Assembly: GCA_903970315.1 (NCBI GenBank)
Contig: CAJCIJ010000369.1
Location: forward strand, 1-6,137
From: Actinomycetota bacterium
GTDB taxonomy: Bacteria; Actinomycetota; Thermoleophilia; Solirubrobacterales; Solirubrobacteraceae
Direction of reading: 5' to 3'
Length of the DNA stretch: 6,137 bases
Below are positions 1 to 5,085 of the stretch, in pieces (the stretch's first letter is position 1; every line of letters begins with the position of its first letter). The notes under the pieces were generated by a model. The model had not been told where the DNA came from, did no database searches, and saw only the letters and a list, made by a program, of their open reading frames with translations. The position numbers and the translations under genes are program-made.

Positions 1-286
1 GCGTGCCGTCGTCATCGAGCCGGTGGACGGCTGCCAGGTAGAACTCGAAGCGCTCGTGCAACTCGCGGACCACCAACCGGGCCATCTCGGAGACCTCATT
101 GGTGGCGGCCAGCTTGGTGGCCAACTCGGCTGAGACCCTCAGCTGGGTGCGCAGATACTGAAGCGCGCTGCCGCCGCCGGCAGCGTCGTGGTGGCTGGAC
201 GCTTGGTGGCGCCGGAGCGCTTCCGCGCGACGCATGCGCTCACGAGCGCTGGCACGGTTCGACGACTTGGTGGCTACCTCGACCAT
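1..286 (-). CDS. GAF-domain sensor/regulatory protein, N-terminal part (gene runs off the left edge)
   Basis: The first 95 residues can be read; the rest lies beyond the left edge. Residues 1-40 are a charged, Arg/Ser/His-rich N-terminal tail. From about residue 42 a helix begins, and from about residue 62 the segment ATNEVSEMARLVVRELHERF, followed by a strand around FYLAAVHRLDDDGT, has the shape of the opening helix and first strand of a GAF domain. GAF domains are small-molecule or partner-binding sensor modules, often fused to histidine kinase, GGDEF, phosphatase or HTH outputs; the output domain is not visible here. The ATG at 286-284 is the only common start after an in-frame TAG upstream. 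No good Shine-Dalgarno precedes it, so the RNA may have a short leader. The DNA upstream (about 300-420) is less GC-rich than the rest and may hold the promoter, but I cannot fix its boxes. The GAF call is by sequence look; the frame itself is firm. Confidence 0.72.
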   Translation of the reverse strand, partial: MVEVATKSSNRASARERMRRAEALRRHQASSHHDAAGGGSALQYLRTQLRVSAELATKLAATNEVSEMARLVVRELHERFEFYLAAVHRLDDDGT

Positions 287-423
287 GGCGGGTTGGTCGG
301 ATCGTTGTCGCGGTCTCTTTACCTAAACGGACGATAATCGACAAGATCGCGACCGTATTCTCTGGGCTTTTGGCGTGTCGCGCGCTATGGCCAGCCGTAC
401 GTTTTGTGTCGGGCAAACCCCCC

Positions 424-445
424 GCATCGGTCGGTTGACCGATGC
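424..445 (-). terminator. Perfect 9-bp hairpin downstream of the glycosyltransferase gene, candidate terminator
   Basis: The arms GCATCGGTC (424-432) and GACCGATGC (437-445) are perfectly complementary around a 4-base loop. The hairpin lies about 70 bases after the stop of the glycosyltransferase gene and about 140 bases before the GAF gene start, both on the minus strand. Read on the minus strand it is followed by a run of G and then only TTT, so it lacks a classic U-tract. Terminators with poor U-tracts are common in high-GC bacteria, so ending the upstream transcript is the best guess. The rest of the 287-515 gap holds no gene that I can support. Confidence 0.5.
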
Positions 446-459
446 CAGCGGTGCTCACA

Positions 460-481
460 GCTACATGATCGGCAGCGTCTC
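460..481 (-). repeat. Direct repeat copy A: relic of a YCII gene 3' end
   Basis: This 22-base segment matches 2073-2094 at 20 of 22 positions in the same orientation. Read on the minus strand it encodes Glu-Thr-Leu-Pro-Ile-Met-stop, exactly the last codons of the intact YCII gene. Both differences are synonymous (TTG/CTG for Leu, CCA/CCG for Pro). Upstream of it the frame stays open but no longer resembles YCII, so it is not a gene by itself. It sits between the glycosyltransferase stop and the hairpin at 424-445. Possible readings are a remnant of a truncated YCII paralogue or one end of an insertion at the YCII gene 3' end; a chance match is less likely. Confidence 0.5.
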
Positions 482-515
482 TACAGTCCCGCGCTGTCGT
501 CGCCGTCGCCAAAGC

Positions 516-1958
516 TCACCCTCTCGTGGCGCCTGCGAAGACGATGCCGTTTGTGAGCTCGCCGGACTGGACGCTGGTAGGTATTGCGGCGCCGAGCAGC
601 ACGAGCCTGAACGCATCAACTTCGAGGGCGCGCAGTGCGCTGAAACCCGGGAGCCCTGGCGTGGGGGCGGGGCTCAACGCCCGCTGCCCGGGCCCACGCA
701 CTGGTTCGGCGATGATCCAGGCCCGTTTCGTGAGGACGCCCGAGGCCGGCGCGGACCGCCGTTGCAGGTAGGTTTCCACGACGGGCGCATCCAACGGGGT
801 GATTGCGACGACGGCCGCCCCGGGTTCGACTGCCTCGGCGCGCGCGATCGCCGCCTTCCAGTTGGCTTGCTCGTAGCGCCAGTCCGTGGCAACCCAGACC
901 GATGTGACGGCGGCCAGCACCAGGTAGAGCGCCAGCGGCGCGGCCCGGAGCCGGAGCAACGCCGGGGCGGCGACGGCGGCCAGAAGCGGAACGACGACGA
1001 TCACGTTGCGGGCGTAGAAGCGGTCCTCGATGCCTAGGGCAGCCACCAGCAGTGGCGCGCCGAAAGCAATGGCTGCAAGTACCAGCGGCACCCGTGGCCC
1101 GTGGCGTGAACCCTTGGCCATGACTGTGCCCGCCAGGACGCCGAGACAGAACACCGCCAGGCCGCACGCCTCCAGCCACGTCCTGGGCACGTTGGGTCCC
1201 ATCGCGAACTGCCGAACGGCTTCTCCCAGACGGGTCCCGAGCGGTACTGCCGCGATGAACCCGGCGCGTTCGTCGGACGACTGACTGCTTGCAAGCAGGC
1301 CGAGTGGCACCAGGCAGAGGCCCACAACGGCGGTCGTTCCGAGCGTGGCGCGCCGCAGGCGCGGGCGTGCGATGAGCAGGTATCCGAGCTGGGCGACGAC
1401 CAAGAAGATGCCGAAGTAGTGCGTCCACACGCAGCTGACCGAGGCGGCGACCAGTAGGGCAAACCGCTGCCAGGAGGCCTGCTCGAGCACAGCCGAGAAC
1501 GCCCACACGGACAGCAGCGCGGTCAGCACGAACAGTCCGTAGCTGCGAGCGTCGGTGGAGTAGGAGACAAGCATCGGACTGACTGCGAGGATCCACGCGG
1601 TTGCCAGCGCGGCTTTGACGCCGACCAGGCGGCGCACGGCCAGGTACCCAACGGGAACGGCAGCGGTCAGAGCGAGCGCTGGTATCACCCGCATCGCTTG
1701 CGCCGAGCGCGCGTGGATTAGCCAGCCGAGCACATAGAACAGTGGGGGAGTCGACTCTGTCGCTTCGACATGCCGCCAGACGCCCGCAACGGTCGATTGC
1801 TGCAAGATCCGGCGGGTGTAGATCTCGTCCAACCAAAGGCTCTGGTGGCCGAGAAACGCCAGGCGCAGACCCGCGGCCGTGACGGTTGCCAGCGCGAGCA
1901 ACAGCCAGACCTCCCGCCTCCGGGGCACGGTGCTTACGGGTGCGAGATCAACGGCCAA
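516..1958 (-). CDS. GT39/ArnT-like (GT-C fold) polytopic membrane glycosyltransferase
   Basis: A 480-residue integral membrane protein with about ten hydrophobic helices (for example residues 18-37, 86-106, 114-131, 141-158 and 166-197). After the first helix comes SLWLDEIYT with an Asp-Glu pair at 44-45, the position of the acidic catalytic motif in the first outer loop of GT-C enzymes. ESTPPLFYVL (68-77) and YSTDARSYGL (133-142) are typical of the PMT_2/GT39 group. Such enzymes move a sugar from a polyprenyl-phosphate carrier to a protein, lipid or cell-wall glycan on the outer face of the membrane; donor and acceptor cannot be told from sequence. The frame opens after a TAG with no ATG. 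TTG at 1958 is used here, but GTG ten codons later (1928) is about as good and neither has a clear Shine-Dalgarno. The gene follows the YCII gene on the same strand after 115 bases and is bracketed by a 22-bp direct repeat. Family assignment is good; specificity is unknown. Confidence 0.85.
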   Translation of the reverse strand: MAVDLAPVSTVPRRREVWLLLALATVTAAGLRLAFLGHQSLWLDEIYTRRILQQSTVAGVWRHVEATESTPPLFYVLGWLIHARSAQAMRVIPALALTAAVPVGYLAVRRLVGVKAALATAWILAVSPMLVSYSTDARSYGLFVLTALLSVWAFSAVLEQASWQRFALLVAASVSCVWTHYFGIFLVVAQLGYLLIARPRLRRATLGTTAVVGLCLVPLGLLASSQSSDERAGFIAAVPLGTRLGEAVRQFAMGPNVPRTWLEACGLAVFCLGVLAGTVMAKGSRHGPRVPLVLAAIAFGAPLLVAALGIEDRFYARNVIVVVPLLAAVAAPALLRLRAAPLALYLVLAAVTSVWVATDWRYEQANWKAAIARAEAVEPGAAVVAITPLDAPVVETYLQRRSAPASGVLTKRAWIIAEPVRGPGQRALSPAPTPGLPGFSALRALEVDAFRLVLLGAAIPTSVQSGELTNGIVFAGATRG

Positions 1959-1996
1959 GACGCTGCTTGGTGGGCGACCTTCGGCGGCGGCCCAAA

Positions 1997-2038
1997 GGCC
2001 GGCGGACGGGCGCGAGGCTATCGCCTGTGCCGCCGGCC
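1997..2038 (-). terminator. Nested hairpin between the YCII and glycosyltransferase genes, candidate terminator or attenuator
   Basis: The outer arms GGCCGGCGG (1997-2005) and CCGCCGGCC (2030-2038) are perfectly complementary. Inside the 24-base loop is a second stem, AGGC (2015-2018) with GCCT (2023-2026), closed by a four-base loop. Read on the minus strand the stem starts 35 bases after the YCII stop and is followed by TTTGGG, so it could end the arsR operon transcript, although the U-tract is very short. Because it also lies 38 bases before the proposed glycosyltransferase start, it may instead be part of that gene's leader. Confidence 0.4.
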
Positions 2039-2072
2039 GTGCTGCTCGCGTCGCTCGGAGGGAGTGTTGAGG

Positions 2073-2094
2073 GCTACATGATTGGCAACGTCTC
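2073..2094 (-). repeat. Direct repeat copy B: 3' end of the intact YCII gene
   Basis: This is the last six codons, the stop and one further base of the YCII gene. It matches 460-481 at 20 of 22 positions in the same orientation. Similarity stops almost at once on the downstream side and fades within a few bases on the upstream side. The two copies enclose about 1.6 kb containing only the glycosyltransferase gene. Confidence 0.5.
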
Positions 2095-2388
2095 GTAGAC
2101 GTCCACGGCGCCGCCGCCGGTCAGCACGGGACAGCCCTTGGCAAGCTCGGTGGCGGCGGCCAGGTTGTCGGCCGCAACGACCGAGTAGCCGCCAAGACGC
2201 GACGGGGCGCCGTCTGACACAGCGCCGTCGCTGCCGAGCGTTGCCGACGCGGCGAACGGGTTGCCGGCGTCCACGACAGCCGGCCCGAGCGCACCAAACC
2301 AACCTCCCCAGGCGGCCATCTGGGCGTTGCGCTCCTCGTCTGTGTCGGCCATCCGGCCGCCTCGGTATGCAAGTAGGTAGTTGCCCAT
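2074..2388 (-). CDS. YCII-like (YciI/DGPF-type) small protein
   Basis: A 104-residue protein with the ferredoxin-like dimeric alpha+beta pattern of the YCII/DGPF group: an opening strand NYLLAYRGG (3-11), a helix region with WGGWFGALG (27-35), the turn VVDAGNPF (38-45), the strand GGYSVVAADNLAAATELAKGCP beginning at 66, and an end GGGAVDVYE. Length is normal for the family. YCII proteins carry conserved His/Asp pairs in some members and several are proposed to be small enzymes, but the reaction of this subgroup is not established. The start ATG at 2388 is preceded by GGAGG at 2396-2400 with a 7-base gap, which fixes the start. It is the third gene of the ArsR-SRPBCC-YCII operon, 69 bases after the SRPBCC stop, with a GC hairpin in that gap. 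Co-occurrence with SRPBCC and ArsR genes is common in actinobacteria. The family call is confident; the role is unknown. Confidence 0.88.
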   Translation of the reverse strand: MGNYLLAYRGGRMADTDEERNAQMAAWGGWFGALGPAVVDAGNPFAASATLGSDGAVSDGAPSRLGGYSVVAADNLAAATELAKGCPVLTGGGAVDVYETLPIM

Positions 2389-2418
2389 CGATATACCTCC
2401 AATGTGGTGGTTGTTGTT

Positions 2419-2436
2419 GCGCCGCCGGTGCGGCGC
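2419..2436 (-). other. GC-rich intercistronic hairpin upstream of the YCII ribosome-binding site
   Basis: GCGCCGC (2419-2425) and GCGGCGC (2430-2436) form a perfect 7-bp stem with a 4-base loop in the 69-base gap between the SRPBCC stop and the YCII start. On the minus strand it is followed by an A/C-rich stretch, not U, so it is unlikely to be a classic terminator. It may protect or separate the transcript segments, or lower the expression of the last gene. Confidence 0.4.
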
Positions 2437-2457
2437 ACCTGAAAGTAGGACCGAGGC

Positions 2458-2943
2458 TTACGCCGGCCCGTCCGTGTCGGCGGAGTCGCCACCGACAAAG
2501 ATCTTTTTGGCGAGATTGTCGAGCGCCCCGATCCAGCCGGCGGCGTGCGCCGAGCGCGAGTCCTCTGATGCCAGTTGCCGGTGCTCCAGTACCACGGTGG
2601 TGCCGTCGGGGTCGCCGAGGAACTCGACAGTGACCACGCTCACGTGACCGGGGTCGGGGCCGTTGGCGCCCTCCCAGCACCAGGTGTAGACAAGCCGGTG
2701 CGGCCGGTCCACCTCGCGATACTCGCCGCCCACGGCGTAGACGCGGCCGTCGTCGTCGGTGACGCGCAGTCGGTAGCGCCCGCCGACCCGTAGGTCCACC
2801 TCGCATCCGGGCGAGCTCCAGGTGGGGCTTGGGCCCCACCAGCGGGCCAGCACCTCGGGGCTCGTCCAGGCGTCAAAGACCTCCTCGGGCGTGGCTGGGA
2901 GAGTCCGTTGCAGGCGGACGGTGTCCAGTTCGGGCGAGCTCAC
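2458..2943 (-). CDS. SRPBCC/AHSA1-like domain protein (START-like hydrophobic-ligand fold)
   Basis: A 161-residue protein that is almost entirely one SRPBCC domain of the AHSA1-like (activator of Hsp90 ATPase homologue C-terminal) type. The opening strand VRLQRTLPATPEEVFDAWTS (9-28) is followed by the hallmark PEVLARWWGP (29-38), then a run of beta strands (GGRYRLRV 54-61, GGEYREVD 72-79, HRLVYTWCWEG 82-92, VSVVTVEFL 101-109), HRQLASEDSRSAHAAGW from 121, and the closing helix around WIGALDNLAKKI (137-148). The fold forms a deep cavity for hydrophobic ligands, but the ligand of these bacterial members is unknown and an Hsp90 role should not be assumed. It starts with GTG at 2943, which overlaps the arsR stop by four bases (GTGA). 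GAGGAGG at 2951-2957, inside the end of arsR, lies 7 bases before it, so it is probably translated in step with arsR. Confidence 0.9.
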   Translation of the reverse strand: MSSPELDTVRLQRTLPATPEEVFDAWTSPEVLARWWGPSPTWSSPGCEVDLRVGGRYRLRVTDDDGRVYAVGGEYREVDRPHRLVYTWCWEGANGPDPGHVSVVTVEFLGDPDGTTVVLEHRQLASEDSRSAHAAGWIGALDNLAKKIFVGGDSADTDGPA

Positions 2944-3308
2944 ACGGGGCCCTCCTCAGTAGGTAGGTCATCGCGTGCCCGGCGGGCCCTCTGCTCGGCA
3001 AGGTAGCCCTCGATCACGTCGAGCTTGCGCTCCCACAGTGCGTGCTGGTCGCTGATCCAGCCCTGCGCGTCGTCGAGAGCGTGTTCGCTGAGCCGGATCC
3101 GGTGCGTCCGGCCGTCGATCACCCGGACGATCGCCCCGGCCTCTTCGAGCACTCGCAGGTGTTTGCTGATGGAGGGCTTGGATACGCCGGAGCCGGCCGT
3201 TGCTTCACCGACGGTCATCTCGCCCACGCCGAGGCGTTCGATGATCCCGCGCCGGATCGGATGCGCACACGCGGCAAACGTGAGGTCGAGTCCCGCATTG
3301 TTAGTCAT
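2940..3308 (-). CDS. ArsR-family winged-helix transcriptional regulator
   Basis: A 122-residue repressor-type protein with a classic ArsR/SmtB winged helix: AHPIRRGIIERLG (15-27), the recognition region MTVGEATAGSGVSKPSISKH (31-50), LRVLEEAGAIVRVIDGRTHRIRLS (51-74) with the beta wing at about 61-74, then helical dimerisation segments including WERKLDVIEGYLA. There is one cysteine (residue 14) and no visible metal-binding cluster, so it is unlikely to sense arsenic or zinc in the classic way. It resembles ArsR regulators that travel with SRPBCC genes. It is the first gene of the operon. The ATG at 3308 lies inside a perfect palindrome, with no Shine-Dalgarno upstream, which points to autoregulation and possibly a leaderless RNA. 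The inducer is unknown. Confidence 0.93.
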   Translation of the reverse strand: MTNNAGLDLTFAACAHPIRRGIIERLGVGEMTVGEATAGSGVSKPSISKHLRVLEEAGAIVRVIDGRTHRIRLSEHALDDAQGWISDQHALWERKLDVIEGYLAEQRARRARDDLPTEEGPV

Positions 3309-3320
3309 TTGGCTAACAAT
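3297..3320. promoter_or_regulatory. Palindromic operator over the arsR start codon
   Basis: A perfect inverted repeat with arms ATTGTTAG (3297-3304) and CTAACAAT (3313-3320) around an 8-base spacer. The arsR start codon (3308-3306) lies in the spacer, so the left arm also encodes codons 2-4. ArsR dimers bind 12-2-12 or similar palindromes at their own promoters, so this is the obvious autoregulatory site. A TATTGT sequence on the minus strand (3321-3316), seven bases before the ATG, could be the -10 box, putting the transcription start at or next to the start codon. I see no clear -35 box. Confidence 0.72.
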
Positions 3321-3391
3321 ACCGCAGAGGGCGCCGGTGCTGACGGGCGCTCAGACCGACGCGTGAGTCCGAGCACGGCCGCCGCGCCGGC

Positions 3392-3955
3392 CTACGCGGC
3401 TGTGACTGCCCGCAGTTCGCCCAGCAGCTCACCGATGAGTTGCTGGAACGGCTGCCGGTTAGCGTCATCGACCCACCGGTCAAACGCGACTCGGAAGACC
3501 GTGATCCCCGCCTCGGCGCTCAGGATCGCCGCCGGGTCGGCAACCCCGCGCTGCCGCAGCGCCTGTGCAACGGCCTGGGCCAGTGCCGCCAGCTTGATCA
3601 GCTCGCGCTCGTGCAGCTCGGGGTTGGCGGCGATGATGAGCTGGCGCTGGGCCGAATAGGAGCGCATTGGCTCAAACCACCTGGCCGCCGCGTCCAGGGC
3701 GGCCGCGACGGCCTCGATGGGCGATGCGGAGGCTGGCGCCGCGAGCACCTCGCCGACGAAAAGTTCCTGCAGGTCCGTGGCGCCTGCGAACAGCACCTCG
3801 CGCTTGTCGGCGAAGTAGCGAAAGAACGTCCGCTTGGTCAGCCCCGCGCGGGTGGCTATCTCGGCGACGGTGGTGTTGTCGTAGCCGTGCTCGCGGTACA
3901 GGGTCAGCGCCGCCTCCTGGAGTCTGCCGCGCGCGTCGGGTTGCCATCTGGGCAT
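3392..3955 (-). CDS. TetR-family transcriptional regulator
   Basis: A 187-residue protein from the chosen start. The N-terminal DNA-binding domain is clear: GRLQEAALTLYREHGYDNTT (10-29), then the helix-turn-helix VAEIATRAGLTKRTFFRYFA (30-49) followed by DKREVLF. The remainder is the helical ligand-binding and dimer domain, whose pocket gives no ligand clue. An ATG at 3988 would add 11 residues, but MPRWQPDARGRL at 3955 matches the usual TetR opening better, and the 3988 ATG lies inside a dyad that looks like the operator; neither has a strong Shine-Dalgarno. The gene is divergent from the SDR gene, with about 116 bases between their starts and two matching dyads between them. It therefore probably represses both itself and the SDR gene until a ligand releases it. 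The arsR operon lies 83 bases downstream on the same strand but has its own operator. Confidence 0.92.
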   Translation of the reverse strand: MPRWQPDARGRLQEAALTLYREHGYDNTTVAEIATRAGLTKRTFFRYFADKREVLFAGATDLQELFVGEVLAAPASASPIEAVAAALDAAARWFEPMRSYSAQRQLIIAANPELHERELIKLAALAQAVAQALRQRGVADPAAILSAEAGITVFRVAFDRWVDDANRQPFQQLIGELLGELRAVTAA

Positions 3956-3972
3956 AGGCCCAGCGTAGTTGA

Positions 3973-3987
3973 TGGCACCCAGTGACA
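3973..3987. promoter_or_regulatory. TetR operator candidate 1 (15-bp dyad)
   Basis: TGGCAC, three bases, GTGACA: an inverted repeat with one mismatch. It lies 18 bases upstream of the preferred TetR start and covers part of the alternative upstream ATG. It matches the dyad at 4005-4019 in reverse-complement orientation, with the surrounding 20-base arms agreeing at 16 positions. That TetR binds here is inferred from the divergent arrangement. Confidence 0.6.
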
Positions 3988-4004
3988 TGACCCTGCTAGG
4001 CTAA

Positions 4005-4019
4005 TGACACCAAGTGCCA
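4005..4019. promoter_or_regulatory. TetR operator candidate 2 (15-bp dyad)
   Basis: TGACAC, three bases, GTGCCA: an inverted repeat with one mismatch, on the SDR side of the divergent region, 52 bases before the SDR start. Its centre is 32 bp from that of the first dyad, about three turns of the helix, so two TetR dimers could bind on the same face. I could not fix -10 and -35 boxes with confidence between the dyads. Confidence 0.6.
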
Positions 4020-4059
4020 TCAAGATGTCCCCGTGGTCGTCAAGGCCGGGACGCCACCC

Positions 4060-4066
4060 AAGGAGG
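4060..4066 (+). promoter_or_regulatory. Strong ribosome-binding site that fixes the SDR start
   Basis: AAGGAGG, with five bases before the ATG at 4072. The frame is also open upstream to a GTG at 4033, but that codon has no comparable site and would put 13 non-family residues before the nucleotide-binding strand. Confidence 0.85.
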
Positions 4067-4071
4067 TTTCT

Positions 4072-4980
4072 ATGCGTGTTTTGGTCACCGGCGCGTCCGG
4101 ACACATCGGTTCGGCAGTCGTGCCCGAGTTGCTTGGCGCGGGCCATCAGGTCGTTGGCCTGGCGCGGTCCGATAGCTCCGCTGCCGCACTGGAGGCGGCG
4201 GGTGCCGCGGTTCATCGCGGCGATCTGGACGACCTTGACAGCCTCAGCCGCGCCGCCGCAGACGCCGACGGCGTGATCCACCTGGCCTTCAAGCACGAGG
4301 CGATGCGCTCGGGCGACTTCATGGGCGCGATCGCCGCCGATCTGGCCGCTACCGAAGCGGTAGGAGCGGCTCTGGCCGGGTCCGACAAGCCCTTCGTGAG
4401 CACCTCGGGGACGCTGATGCTGGTATTCGGTGGCATCACAGGTCGCCCGGGCACCGAGCAGGATGCCATCGAGGGAGGGCCGCGGGTGGACGCCGAGAAC
4501 GCCGTGGTGGCGCTGGCCGATCGGGGCGTCCGCTCGTCGGTGGTCAGGCTCCCGCCGCTGGTACACAGCATGCTGGACCACCACGGTTTCGGTCCCACGC
4601 TGATCGGCATTGCGCGCGAGAAGGGCGTGTCGGGCTATGTCGGCGACGGGTCAAACCGCTGGCCGGCGGTGCACACGCTGGATGCGGCTCGCGTATACAG
4701 GCTGGCTCTGGAGACGGCGAAACCCGGAACACGACTGCACGCGGTCGCCGACGCGGGCGTGCCCTTCCGGGATATCGCTGGGGCCATCGGCTCTCAGCTT
4801 GGACTACCCACCGCCAGCGTGGCGAACGATGACGCGATGGAGCATTTCAGCTTCCTTGGCCCGTTCGTCTCACTGGACAACCCCATCTCCAGCGACCTGA
4901 CGCGCCAGTGGCTGGGATGGCAGCCGGCAAATCTGGGCCTCATCGAGGATCTCGAGGACGGGCACTACTTCGCCACCTAG
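4072..4980 (+). CDS. Atypical/extended SDR, NAD(P)-dependent epimerase/dehydratase-like oxidoreductase
   Basis: A 302-residue Rossmann-fold protein. The first strand runs straight into the nucleotide motif TGASGHIG (6-13, pattern TGxxGxxG). LARS (30-33), with Arg32 after the second strand, suggests NADP(H) preference. GDLDD (50-54) is the adenine-side Asp motif. STSGT (110-114) is at the place of the catalytic Ser. WPAVHTLDAARVYRLALE (197-214) and the ending LGWQPANLGLIEDLEDGHYF (281-300) are typical of this SDR group. No YxxxK catalytic pair is visible where expected, which places it among atypical SDRs; whether it is an oxidoreductase or only binds the nucleotide is open. The substrate is unknown. 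It faces a TetR gene across paired dyads, so it is probably inducible, perhaps by a small carbonyl or aromatic compound (guess). Its stop is only 17 bases from the tRNA 3' end on the other strand. Confidence 0.88.
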   Translation: MRVLVTGASGHIGSAVVPELLGAGHQVVGLARSDSSAAALEAAGAAVHRGDLDDLDSLSRAAADADGVIHLAFKHEAMRSGDFMGAIAADLAATEAVGAALAGSDKPFVSTSGTLMLVFGGITGRPGTEQDAIEGGPRVDAENAVVALADRGVRSSVVRLPPLVHSMLDHHGFGPTLIGIAREKGVSGYVGDGSNRWPAVHTLDAARVYRLALETAKPGTRLHAVADAGVPFRDIAGAIGSQLGLPTASVANDDAMEHFSFLGPFVSLDNPISSDLTRQWLGWQPANLGLIEDLEDGHYFAT

Positions 4981-4997
4981 GGCCCGCACAAGCAGAA

Positions 4998-5069
4998 TGG
5001 GCGCGGCGGGTTTCGAACCTGCGACCTCTCGCGTGTGAAGCGAGCGCTCTCCCACTGAGCTACGCGCCC
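4998..5069 (-). tRNA. tRNA-Val, anticodon CAC
   Basis: A 72-nt cloverleaf on the minus strand. The acceptor stem GGGCGCG/CGCGCCC is perfect. The D arm is GCTC-AGTGGGA-GAGC. The anticodon stem CTCGC/GCGAG holds the loop TTCACAC, giving anticodon CAC, which reads GTG (Val). The variable loop is AGGTC. The T arm has loop TTCGAAA on stem GCAGG/CCCGC, with one A-C mismatch in the middle. The discriminator is A, and CCA is not encoded (TTC follows). The gene lies tail to tail with the SDR gene. Confidence 0.93.
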
Positions 5070-5079
5070 AAGACCGCCG

Positions 5080-5085
5080 ATTCTA
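5080..5085 (-). promoter_or_regulatory. -10 box of the tRNA-Val promoter
   Basis: TAGAAT on the minus strand, five of six matches to TATAAT, ends 10 bases before the mature tRNA, so transcription would begin about four bases upstream of it. The -35 position (17-base spacing) has only a weak match. The remaining gap to 5213 contains no gene that I see; it holds a long-loop inverted repeat (GCGGCGTGC at 5142-5150 with GCACGCCGC at 5197-5205) of doubtful meaning. Confidence 0.5.

Noticed and set aside
375..1037. Long open frame on the + strand opposite the glycosyltransferase gene
   Set aside because: Its translation is Arg/Gly/Asp-rich and low in normal hydrophobic patterning, as expected for the complement of a high-GC gene, while the minus strand encodes a clear membrane enzyme.
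616..1836. 406-codon open frame on the minus strand in another frame within the glycosyltransferase gene
   Set aside because: It is Arg-rich with no domain pattern and wholly inside the well-supported glycosyltransferase reading frame; a GC-bias artefact.
2018..2839. 273-codon minus-strand frame spanning the YCII and SRPBCC genes
   Set aside because: It is extremely Arg-rich without motifs and overlaps two recognised families with good ribosome-binding sites.
3042..3659. + strand frame opposite arsR and the TetR gene
   Set aside because: It overlaps two clear helix-turn-helix genes and shows no domain of its own.
3904..4584. 226-codon minus-strand frame opposite the SDR gene and across the TetR/SDR intergenic region
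   Set aside because: The SDR frame has a strong ribosome-binding site and family motifs; the antisense frame crosses the operator region and has no recognisable features.
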